This document shows, one piece after another, positions 1-6,628 of a DNA stretch of 9,813 nucleotides. Each line of letters starts with the position of its first letter. Positions within the stretch are counted from its first letter, which is position 1. The notes under the pieces were generated by a model. The model did no database searches, was not told where the DNA came from, and saw only the letters and a list, made by a program, of their open reading frames with translations. Location of the stretch: positions 1 to 9,813 of the forward strand of contig CALAVC010000103.1 in assembly GCA_937892095.1 (NCBI GenBank), in the 5' to 3' direction. Source of the DNA: an uncultured Bacteroidales bacterium (GTDB taxonomy: Bacteria > Bacteroidota > Bacteroidia > Bacteroidales > Marinilabiliaceae). The position numbers and the translations under genes are program-made.

Positions 1-12
1 AGAAATGACTAA

Positions 13-26
13 TTTCGAATTCGAAA
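13..26. repeat. 14-nt perfect palindrome near the left edge
   Basis: The sequence TTTCGAATTCGAAA is its own reverse complement. It lies just beyond the in-frame stop of the truncated helicase gene, where homologues would still be coding. It may be chance in AT-rich sequence, a protein-binding site, or a sign of an assembly problem at the contig end. No function is assigned. Confidence 0.4.
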
Positions 27-37
27 GCGTTGCATTA

Positions 38-937
38 TCAACTTGAATTCTGCCTCTCTTTTCCTCCATTCCCCCCTACTTTGCCGTCCATTGGGCTTGC
101 TTTCTTTCCTTGAAAAACCTTCGGTTCAAAGGTGTGATAGTTGGTTATAGTGATGTCGCTGCGCAGACCGTCGAGCCAATGTTTGTGGTTGTTCGGCACA
201 AGATACATTGCGGTATAGTAATCTTTTCGGTCGTTGTCGTGGTTTTCTGTATCGGGCAGAAGTACGCCAAGGCGGTCGCGAATGGTGATGCCAGGAGCCA
301 CGAGCAAGAAATGATCCGCAAAACGTGTGTCTTGTGGATATTCTTTCTTGTTGATGTAGTTGTAGAGAATGAGCATAGCCATAACCACGGTTTTGCCTGT
401 CCCTGTAGCCATTTTGAAGGCTGTGCGTGGCAAGACGCTCTCGTACTCTGCCGACATTGATTGTTGTCTACTTTCTAATTGGTGCAACAGACTGCGACCG
501 ACGTTTGGGTCGTGGCTGGCAATCTCGTTCAGATAGACAGCCGTTTCCACAGCCTCGCGCTGGCAGAAGAAGAGTTTTTGGAAATTTTGCCGTTCTGTGT
601 TGTTGAACCAAAAATTGAGCAGGTCGCGCGTTATGCGAGTTGCATGCTGGTAGCCACTTTCTCGCCATTTCTTGACCTCGCTACGCATTGTATTGATGAA
701 ATAGGCATCAGGGTCGACGCCCTTGTATAGGTCGGAACCTGCAAATAGTGCCTGCTGACTTTTGCCGCTATTATTCTGAATGTTAATTTCTGTTTTGTAT
801 GGTCGCCGTCCCAACTGAATGTTTCCATAATCGAGATTACCATCGACGTCAGTGTCGTAGTGATACAGAGACTCCTCGTATGGATTGTTCAGAATAGGAT
901 TTGTGATTTTTTCGTCTGTTTTCGTGATTTGCTCCAT
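38..937 (-). CDS. ResIII-type DEAD/DEAH helicase (type III restriction-like subunit), N-terminal part only
   Basis: This is the N-terminal third of a superfamily 2 helicase of the kind annotated as type III restriction endonuclease subunit R, possibly the BPTD_3080-like group. Such proteins use ATP to move along DNA, usually for restriction. Visible features are a segment WFNNTERQNFQKLFFCQREA (about 110-129), where a Q-motif-like region would lie; Walker A ATGTGKT (177-183); a motif Ia-like LLVAPGITIRDRL (211-223); and ITNYHTF (264-270). The reading frame stops at residue 299, just before the expected DEAH box, so the second half of the ATPase, the helicase C domain and any nuclease are missing. 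Family members usually run to roughly 900 residues or more. The stop follows a C6 run (71-76), and the frame beginning at base 60 stays open to the window edge. This may therefore be a frameshift, a contig-end error or a real pseudogene. No methyltransferase partner is visible. The ATG at 937 has a good promoter close upstream. Confidence 0.8.
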   Translation of the reverse strand: MEQITKTDEKITNPILNNPYEESLYHYDTDVDGNLDYGNIQLGRRPYKTEINIQNNSGKSQQALFAGSDLYKGVDPDAYFINTMRSEVKKWRESGYQHATRITRDLLNFWFNNTERQNFQKLFFCQREAVETAVYLNEIASHDPNVGRSLLHQLESRQQSMSAEYESVLPRTAFKMATGTGKTVVMAMLILYNYINKKEYPQDTRFADHFLLVAPGITIRDRLGVLLPDTENHDNDRKDYYTAMYLVPNNHKHWLDGLRSDITITNYHTFEPKVFQGKKASPMDGKVGGNGGKERQNSS

Positions 938-968
938 GTTTCACGATATGCTTTACAATCCTTTTGCA

Positions 969-976
969 CAAATTTA
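969..976 (-). promoter_or_regulatory. Bacteroidota-type -7 box for the helicase gene
   Basis: On the minus strand the bases read TAAATTTG, an exact fit to the Bacteroidota -7 consensus TAnnTTTG, 32 nt upstream of the helicase ATG. This would leave a leader of about 25 nt. No TTTG is present at the expected -33 spacing; a T-rich stretch from the preceding terminator lies there instead. The position after the biotin operon terminator supports a separate transcription unit. Confidence 0.55.
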
Positions 977-995
977 TCTTTTTCTAACAAAACCT

Positions 996-1037
996 AAAAA
1001 CTAACGGCTACCCACATCTCATCTGTGGGTAGCCGTT
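996..1037 (-). terminator. Intrinsic terminator of the carboxylase operon
   Basis: A perfect 14-bp stem (1003-1016 paired with 1024-1037) encloses a 7-nt loop. On the minus strand it is followed, after AG, by five T residues (1000-996) and then another T-rich stretch. It begins 23 nt after the stop codon of the biotin carrier gene. On the plus strand no T-tract follows, so it acts in the direction of the operon. Confidence 0.85.
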
Positions 1038-1060
1038 TCTATGTGGCTCGCAGTGTTTCC

Positions 1061-1600
1061 TTACTGTTTCTTTACTTCTACGAGTATGTCGTCTTTGCTG
1101 ACGCTCTGACCCTCGCGGACCGACACTTTTTCTACCACGCCTTTTGTCGTGGCAGTTATTGTGTTCTGCATCTTCATGGCTTCGAGGACGAGCAGACCTG
1201 TGCCAGGTTGCACTTCTTGTCCTGCCTTTACGAGTATGCTTATTATCTTGCCGGGCATCGGTGCCACGACCTCTTCGTTGAGGTCGGCAGGACGATTGGC
1301 TGCCAATATCTGACGTCGTTTGAGCGAGAATGGAGTCTCAATGGTGTAGTGGTAGCTTACGCCGTTTACTACGACTTCGTAGCTGTTTTGCTTCACCGAG
1401 ACAATCTCTACGGGGTAGCGCACGCCTTCGCACGAGAATAGAAGAATGCCATCGGCCTCTTCAATCAGCTCTGCTTTTAGTTTGCGCCCTTTCGAGCTAA
1501 ACTCATATTGGTTCTTGACCTGAAACTCATAGCTCGATTCGTCGGTGTCAGACACTGCAATGAGCGTACGATTCTGAATGTTGAGTGTATTGCTATCCAT
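1061..1600 (-). CDS. Biotin carboxyl carrier protein of an acyl-CoA carboxylase
   Basis: This small protein carries covalently bound biotin and shuttles the carboxyl group between the biotin carboxylase and carboxyltransferase encoded just upstream. The C-terminal biotinyl/lipoyl domain (about 110-178) begins VVAPMPGKI and holds the motif EAMKM, with Lys143 as the expected biotinylation site, followed by the second half of the swinging-arm fold ending in ILVEVKK. Residues 1-100 form a less conserved domain, as in the carrier subunits of Bacteroidota propionyl-CoA carboxylases and methylmalonyl-CoA decarboxylases. I chose the ATG at 1600, giving 179 residues. An in-frame ATG at 1651 would overlap the biotin carboxylase gene by 34 nt and add 17 residues (MGTPKTHTSPIRIRHNT) unlike the family. 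The chosen start leaves a 17-nt gap after the upstream stop. It is the last gene before a strong terminator. Confidence 0.9.
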   Translation of the reverse strand: MDSNTLNIQNRTLIAVSDTDESSYEFQVKNQYEFSSKGRKLKAELIEEADGILLFSCEGVRYPVEIVSVKQNSYEVVVNGVSYHYTIETPFSLKRRQILAANRPADLNEEVVAPMPGKIISILVKAGQEVQPGTGLLVLEAMKMQNTITATTKGVVEKVSVREGQSVSKDDILVEVKKQ

Positions 1601-1617
1601 TGTGTTGTGTCTGATTC

Positions 1618-3114
1618 TTATAGGTGACGTATGCGTTTTTGGAGTACCCACGGGTCAACGTTTGGCTCTGCTTGTTCGCCAGCGTCGCCCGAGAAGTCGT
1701 TGTCATGATTGTAGTTCGAGACAGCAAAGAGTGCTGCAATCAGCTCTTCGTGTTCTTCGTGCCATACGAGGCTGTCCATACACGTCTCGATAAACGAAGT
1801 GTTGAAGTCGCCTTTGCGATATATTTCATTGTGGAGGACTGCCTTGTCAAACGGAATAGTTGTCTTGACACCCATCACGACAAAGTGTTCGAGAGAATGT
1901 AGTGCTATGCGAATGGCATCGGCACGGTCGGTTCCATGCACTATTAGCTTAGCAATCATAGAGTCGAAGAACGGTGTTATTTCCGTACCGACACGCACAC
2001 CCGAGTCTATGCGAATGTTGTTGTTCGATGGCAGTCGGAGGTTCTTTATCATGCCTATGCTTGGCGTAAAGCCGGCTTGCACGTCTTCGGCGTTTATGCG
2101 GCACTCTATGGCCCAACCGTTTAGGTGTACGTCGTCTTGTGTTATGGGGAGGCGTTCGCCACTTGCTATTAGCAGTTGTAGCTCAACAAGGTTCAGACCC
2201 GTTATCATTTCTGTTACGGGGTGCTCAACTTGTATTCGCGTGTTCATCTCCATAAAATAGAAGTTGCGCTCGTGGTCGAGTAGGAATTCGACTGTTCCGA
2301 GGCTCTCGTACTGAGCTTCCTTGGCCAGTCGGACTGCAGCGTCGGCCATGCGTGCACGCAAGTCGTCGTCAAGTGCTGGCGACGGAGCTTCTTCTATCAG
2401 TTTTTGGTGTTTGCGCTGTATGGAGCATTCGCGTTCGCCGAGGTGAACAACGTTGCCATATTTGTCGGCTACAATCTGGAACTCTATGTGCTTAGGGTTC
2501 TCGACATATTTTTCTATGAAGACCGTTGGGTCGCCAAAGGCCGTAAGAGCTTCTTTGGTGCAAAGTTCGTAGTTAGGACGCACTTCGTCGGTTGAGCGAC
2601 AAATGCGCATGCCACGTCCGCCACCACCCGTTGCAGCCTTTATGATGACGGGGTAGCCAATTGCTTCGGCTTCGCGCACTGCCTCGTCGGCATTAGGCAC
2701 GCCTCCGAGAGCACCGCCTACCATAGGAACATTGCTTCGTTTGGCTATTTCCTTTGCCACAATCTTGTCGCCCATCTTGTGGATTATTTCGGGCGAAGGA
2801 CCTACGAATATTACGCCAGCGTCGCGACATGCGCGTGCGAAGTCGGCATTTTCAGATAGGTAGCCGTAGCCCGGATGGAGCGACTCTATTTTGTTGTCTA
2901 CTGCCAACTTGACGAGGTTGGCAATGTCCAAAAATTCGGGTGTTGTGCCGTCCGTATCGGGAAAATCTACTATCTCGTCGACCTTTTGTAGGTAGACTGC
3001 GTTTGGCTCTTTCTTTGTACGGATGCCGTAGGTGTGTATGCCCATACGATGTGCAGTTCGTGCAATTCGTATGGCTATTTCGCCACGGTTGGCTATTAGG
3101 ATAGATTTTATCAT
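1618..3114 (-). CDS. accC: Biotin carboxylase subunit (ATP-grasp)
   Basis: This enzyme uses ATP and bicarbonate to carboxylate biotin on the carrier protein encoded next. The 498 residues show the full AccC layout: an N-terminal pre-ATP-grasp domain starting KSILIANRGEIAIRI, the ATP-grasp domain (about 115-320) and the C-terminal domain (about 335-445). Residues that align with known E. coli catalytic positions are present: Lys117, Lys159, the glycine-rich loop GGGGRGM (163-169), Lys238 in RKHQKLIEE, and FMEMNTRIQVEHP (287-299) with Glu289, Asn291, Arg293 and Glu297. Arg339 lies in ECRINAED. The product has no fused biotin domain; that role is filled by the separate downstream gene. The last 40 or so residues are Asp/Glu/Asn-rich and not recognisable. 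It lies 27 nt downstream of the carboxyltransferase gene, so the two are almost certainly co-transcribed. It could also serve acetyl-CoA carboxylase. Confidence 0.95.
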   Translation of the reverse strand: MIKSILIANRGEIAIRIARTAHRMGIHTYGIRTKKEPNAVYLQKVDEIVDFPDTDGTTPEFLDIANLVKLAVDNKIESLHPGYGYLSENADFARACRDAGVIFVGPSPEIIHKMGDKIVAKEIAKRSNVPMVGGALGGVPNADEAVREAEAIGYPVIIKAATGGGGRGMRICRSTDEVRPNYELCTKEALTAFGDPTVFIEKYVENPKHIEFQIVADKYGNVVHLGERECSIQRKHQKLIEEAPSPALDDDLRARMADAAVRLAKEAQYESLGTVEFLLDHERNFYFMEMNTRIQVEHPVTEMITGLNLVELQLLIASGERLPITQDDVHLNGWAIECRINAEDVQAGFTPSIGMIKNLRLPSNNNIRIDSGVRVGTEITPFFDSMIAKLIVHGTDRADAIRIALHSLEHFVVMGVKTTIPFDKAVLHNEIYRKGDFNTSFIETCMDSLVWHEEHEELIAALFAVSNYNHDNDFSGDAGEQAEPNVDPWVLQKRIRHL

Positions 3115-3141
3115 AGTATAGCTTGGTTCGGGGAGGGGGGA

Positions 3142-4683
3142 TTATAGGGGTATGTTGCCATGCTTACGACGTGGCAAACTTACCGATTTTTTGTCGAGGC
3201 TCTTGAGTGCTCTGTACAGCTTTATGCGTGTGTAGGCAGGGTCGATAACCTCGTCTATGAAGCCTTTTTCGTCGGCAATGTATGGGTTGGTTACTTCTGA
3301 GCGATATTTGGCTACGAGTTCGCGTTTTAGTGCTGCAGGGTCTTCGGCTGCTGCAAGTTCTTTGCGATAGAGAATTGCTATTGCACCATCGGGTCCCATG
3401 ACTGCTATTTCGGCTGTTGGCCATGCAAAACTGTAGTCGCCACCAATGCCTTTGGCGTTCATGACTATGTATGCGCCACCATAGCTCTTGCGGAGTATGA
3501 CGGTCAGTTTTGGCACTGTGGCACGTGTGTAGGCGTAGAGAAGTTTTGCGCCGTTGCGTATGATGCCTTGGTGTTCTTGGTCGGTACCGGGCATGAAGCC
3601 AGGCACGTCTTCAAATGTTACAATGGGGATGTTGAAGGAGTCGCAGAAGTTGATGAATCGAGCGCCTTTGACCGAAGAGTCAATGTCGAGCGAACCAGCC
3701 ATTACTTTGGGCTGATTGGCTATGACGCCTATTGTGTAGCCTCCGAGTCGTGCAAAGCCTACTACGATGTTCTGAGCAAAGTTTTCTGCCACTTCAAAGA
3801 ATCGACCTTTATCAACTACGAGACGAATGACTTCTTTTACATCGTAGGGTTTGTCAGGATCTTCGGGGACAATGTCGCGCAGGCTTTCTTCCACACGGTC
3901 GATAGGGTCGTCGTTGGGTACGAAAGGTGCGTTCTCTATGTTGTTCGACGGGAGGTATGTCAGTAGCTTCTTAATGCCGAGTATTAGGTTTGCGTCGTCG
4001 GAGTAGACGAATTGTGCTACGCCACTTTTGGTAGAATGTACTTTTGCTCCACCGAGTTGGTCGGTTGTTACTTGCTCGTTGAGCACTTGACGGACAACGT
4101 CAGGTCCTGTTACGAACATGTAGCTTGTGCCTTCGGTCATAAAGATGAAGTCGGTCATAGCTGGGGAGTAGACTGCACCACCAGCGGCTGGACCCATTAT
4201 GGCCGATATTTGAGGTATGACACCCGAAGCGAGTACGTTGCGACGGAATATATTGGCATAGCCATTAAGGCTCGATACGCCTTCTTGTATGCGAGCACCA
4301 CCAGAGTCGATAAGACCTATGACTGGCGAACCAGTCTTGAGAGCCATGTCGTGGACTTTGGTTATCTTGTTGGCATGTACGGCACCGAGTGAGCCACCCA
4401 TCATGTTGAAGTCTTGCGAATAGGCATAGACTTGTCTACCTTGTATGGTGCCATAGCCTGCAATGACGCCATCGCCCATGACCGATTTTGATTTGCCAAA
4501 CGAGGAGCCCGCAGAGGGTACGTAGGCATCAAGTTCTTCAAACGTCCCTTCGTCGAAGAGCATAAGTATGCGTTCGCGAGCGGTCAGTTTGCCTCTGTTG
4601 TGTTGCTTTGCGTAGTATTCTTCGTTGTATTGTTCTTCTAGCTTTTGTTGTCTGGCCAGGAATTTGTCGTATGCTTGTCCCAT
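3142..4683 (-). CDS. Acyl-CoA carboxyltransferase beta subunit (propionyl/acetyl-CoA carboxylase or MmdA-like)
   Basis: This crotonase-fold carboxyltransferase transfers CO2 between carboxybiotin and an acyl-CoA. Its 513 residues match the usual length of PccB/MmdA proteins. The N-terminal half has LIDSGGARIQEG (124-135) and GPAAGGAVYSPA (164-175), which build one oxyanion hole. The C-terminal half has FEDVPGFMPGTDQE (357-370), RKSYGGAYIVM (398-408) and WPTAEIAVMGPDGA (421-434), which build the second. Residue 406 is Ile. In Streptomyces enzymes the matching position is Asp in PccB and Ile in AccB, and it influences propionyl- versus acetyl-CoA choice, so the substrate is open. Homologues in sodium-pumping methylmalonyl-CoA decarboxylases are close, but the biotin carboxylase next door and the lack of a membrane decarboxylase subunit in this window favour a carboxylase. 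It follows the transporter gene after 53 nt. Confidence 0.92.
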   Translation of the reverse strand: MGQAYDKFLARQQKLEEQYNEEYYAKQHNRGKLTARERILMLFDEGTFEELDAYVPSAGSSFGKSKSVMGDGVIAGYGTIQGRQVYAYSQDFNMMGGSLGAVHANKITKVHDMALKTGSPVIGLIDSGGARIQEGVSSLNGYANIFRRNVLASGVIPQISAIMGPAAGGAVYSPAMTDFIFMTEGTSYMFVTGPDVVRQVLNEQVTTDQLGGAKVHSTKSGVAQFVYSDDANLILGIKKLLTYLPSNNIENAPFVPNDDPIDRVEESLRDIVPEDPDKPYDVKEVIRLVVDKGRFFEVAENFAQNIVVGFARLGGYTIGVIANQPKVMAGSLDIDSSVKGARFINFCDSFNIPIVTFEDVPGFMPGTDQEHQGIIRNGAKLLYAYTRATVPKLTVILRKSYGGAYIVMNAKGIGGDYSFAWPTAEIAVMGPDGAIAILYRKELAAAEDPAALKRELVAKYRSEVTNPYIADEKGFIDEVIDPAYTRIKLYRALKSLDKKSVSLPRRKHGNIPL

Positions 4684-4736
4684 CTATTTGTTTTAAAAGG
4701 TGGTGCGAGGGTCGGGGAGGAGGTTATATGATTTGA

Positions 4737-6407
4737 CTACAAAGTTACAAGTATTAATGTTTGTCCCAATAGGATACGCAAAAACATTGTAAGTGGGTAT
4801 ACTGTGGCATAGGCTGTAGACTGAGCGTGTACGGGGCTTAGTCCGTTTGCAAATTCGAGTGCGGGTGGGTCGGTCATAGAGCCTGCTACGAAGCCACAAA
4901 TCTTGAGGTAATTGACTTTCATTAGTCGTGCAATGGTGCTGACTATGGCGATTGGAACCACTGTTATTACAAAGCCATAGAGAACCCACATATAGCCACC
5001 ATTGACAAGTGTGTTGACGAACGAGCCACCTGCACCAAGACCTACGCAGCCAAGGAATATGCAGATGCCCATTTCGCGGAGCATCATGTTAGCGCCTGTG
5101 TTCATATAGAACGATATGCCACCTATGCGACCTTTCCAGCTGAGGAGTATGGCTGCAAGTAGTGGTCCGCCAGCAAGACCGAGCTTGGCGGGAGAGGGTA
5201 GTCCAGGAATGGCGAAAGGAATGGCGCCGATGAGCAGGCCAAGAGTTATGCCCATAAAGAGTGCGATGATGTTTGGGTGCGACCATTCGCTTATGCTGTC
5301 CCCTATTTCGGCTTGTATGTCTTTCATGGCTTCTTTTTTACCCACGACACGTACTGAGTCGCCAATTTCGATAGTCGTTTGCAGAGTGGGTAATATCTCT
5401 TCGCCTGCACGATATATACGAGTTATGTTGGCAGGGTAGCGACGGAAGATGCCTATTTGTTGAAGAGTCTTGCCAGCAAGGGCGTTGTTGGTGACCATAA
5501 AGCGTTGCATAGCCAGTTGTCCGTCGACTTCTTTCTTTTGTCCTATTTCGACGTTGCCAAGTTTGAGGCGTATGTTGTCGATGCTTTTGCTGTTTGAGAC
5601 ACCGTGGATTATGTCGCCTTGCTTAATGACAAAATTTGCCGTTGGAATCAGGAATTCGCCACCGCGTTCAATGCGTGAGAATGTAAACTCTTTGTCAACG
5701 AAGTTGCAAATGTATTCTACTGTACGGTCGGAGAGGTTGGGGTTGGTAACGGTTACGGTTACGCTTTCGAGTTCGCCACCGACGTTGAGCGATGCACGAT
5801 AGGCTTTTTCTTCGTCTTCATTTTTTATGCGGAAGAAGATTCGCAAGAGTATCATCGTCAGTATTATGCCAACAACACCGAGTGGGTATGCCATGGCGTA
5901 GCCAGAACCAAGAACTGTGTCGTCGATTGGCGTGAGACCTGGGTGCGAAGCGTTGTATTCTGTGATTACTTGTTTGGCAGCACCCAGACCTGGAGTGTTG
6001 GTTACAGCTCCACACATGACGCCAGTGATGACATTGGCATCTATGCCTCCGAAGTAGTGGAAAGCGAGTGCAATGCCGAAGCCCATAAAGACAATGGCGA
6101 GTGCAAATACGTTGAGTAGGAGACCATCGCTACGGAAAGAACTGAAAAATCGTGGTCCGACTGAATTGCCTACAGCGTAGACAAAGAGAATAAGGCCAAA
6201 TTCTTGAGCAAAGTGTAGCATTGTGGGGTTTACTCTTGCCCCGAAGTGTGCCAAGACGATGCCTGTGAAGAGGACACCAGCAATGCCGAGCTTGACGCCA
6301 CAAATTTTTAATTTGCCGAGCAGTGAGCCGACGAAACCTGTAAGGCAAATGTAGATTAGCGAAGTTGCTAAGCCGTTGCCTGTAAACAGATCTACCAAGA
6401 AATTCAT
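4737..6407 (-). CDS. AspT/YidE-family membrane transporter (aspartate:alanine exchanger type)
   Basis: This inner-membrane protein of 556 residues has the architecture of the aspartate:alanine exchanger family: a hydrophobic half (about 10-192), two cytosolic TrkA-C/RCK-like domains (about 205-290 and 295-370), and a second hydrophobic half (about 378-555). Each membrane half carries the repeat's signature, GAVTNTPGLGAA at 133-144 and GSMTDPPALEFA at 509-520, as expected from internal duplication. Characterised relatives exchange aspartate for alanine (AspT) or export succinate (SucE of Corynebacterium); many Bacteroidota members are only called putative transporter. Substrate cannot be read from the sequence. 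It is first in a likely operon with the biotin-dependent carboxylase, preceded by a consensus -7 box. A dicarboxylate or amino-acid substrate is an inference from family and context. Confidence 0.88.
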   Translation of the reverse strand: MNFLVDLFTGNGLATSLIYICLTGFVGSLLGKLKICGVKLGIAGVLFTGIVLAHFGARVNPTMLHFAQEFGLILFVYAVGNSVGPRFFSSFRSDGLLLNVFALAIVFMGFGIALAFHYFGGIDANVITGVMCGAVTNTPGLGAAKQVITEYNASHPGLTPIDDTVLGSGYAMAYPLGVVGIILTMILLRIFFRIKNEDEEKAYRASLNVGGELESVTVTVTNPNLSDRTVEYICNFVDKEFTFSRIERGGEFLIPTANFVIKQGDIIHGVSNSKSIDNIRLKLGNVEIGQKKEVDGQLAMQRFMVTNNALAGKTLQQIGIFRRYPANITRIYRAGEEILPTLQTTIEIGDSVRVVGKKEAMKDIQAEIGDSISEWSHPNIIALFMGITLGLLIGAIPFAIPGLPSPAKLGLAGGPLLAAILLSWKGRIGGISFYMNTGANMMLREMGICIFLGCVGLGAGGSFVNTLVNGGYMWVLYGFVITVVPIAIVSTIARLMKVNYLKICGFVAGSMTDPPALEFANGLSPVHAQSTAYATVYPLTMFLRILLGQTLILVTL

Positions 6408-6455
6408 AGTTTCTTTTAAGTGTTTTACTTAAATGTGTAAAAATATTCCAAGGTG

Positions 6456-6463
6456 CAAAATTA
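6456..6463 (-). promoter_or_regulatory. Bacteroidota-type -7 box for the transporter-carboxylase operon
   Basis: On the minus strand the bases read TAATTTTG, an exact fit to TAnnTTTG, followed by CA as is common in this group. The box lies 48 nt upstream of the transporter ATG, predicting a leader of about 40 nt. The region at -33 is AT-rich without a clear TTTG. The uvrB terminator lies further upstream, so this is the natural start of the operon. Confidence 0.6.
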
Positions 6464-6515
6464 AAGAAATATATCGTTAATTGTGTTTAATAGCTTTTAA
6501 ATTGAGTAATGAGCC

Positions 6516-6549
6516 AAAAGAAACTCATCAGTTTCACAACTGATGAGTT
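6516..6549 (-). terminator. Intrinsic terminator downstream of uvrB
   Basis: A perfect 12-bp stem (6522-6533 paired with 6538-6549) has a 4-nt loop, and on the minus strand it runs into TTTCTTTT. It lies 79 nt past the uvrB stop codon and before the operon promoter. The plus strand has no T-tract after it. The AT-rich gap between it and uvrB shows nothing else recognisable. Confidence 0.75.
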
Positions 6550-6628
6550 GAAATCATTAAACCAAATAAAACTCTAAAACTATGAAAAATCACCGCCTAT
6601 GATAATTGCAAGTATCGTGCCAAATTTT

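Noticed and set aside
1025..1441. 138-residue plus-strand open frame over the biotin carrier gene
   Set aside because: It starts inside the terminator stem and is antisense to a well-supported gene; its Tyr/His-rich composition is an antisense artefact.
1601..1651. Upstream ATG at 1651 as the biotin carrier start
   Set aside because: It would overlap the biotin carboxylase gene and add 17 residues with no family match; the ATG at 1600 fits the gap and the protein better.
3125..3150. G-quadruplex in the CT/BC junction
   Set aside because: There are only three separate runs of three or more G, plus one GG, so at best a weak two-layer structure could form.
4693..4989. 98-residue minus-strand frame at the 3' end of the transporter gene
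   Set aside because: It overlaps the conserved C-terminal membrane half of the transporter in another frame and has low-complexity Ser/Thr/Arg/Asn content without domain features.
6408..6628. Small RNA or riboswitch between uvrB and the transporter
   Set aside because: The only structure seen is the terminator hairpin; no recognisable riboswitch core or second promoter was found in this AT-rich gap.
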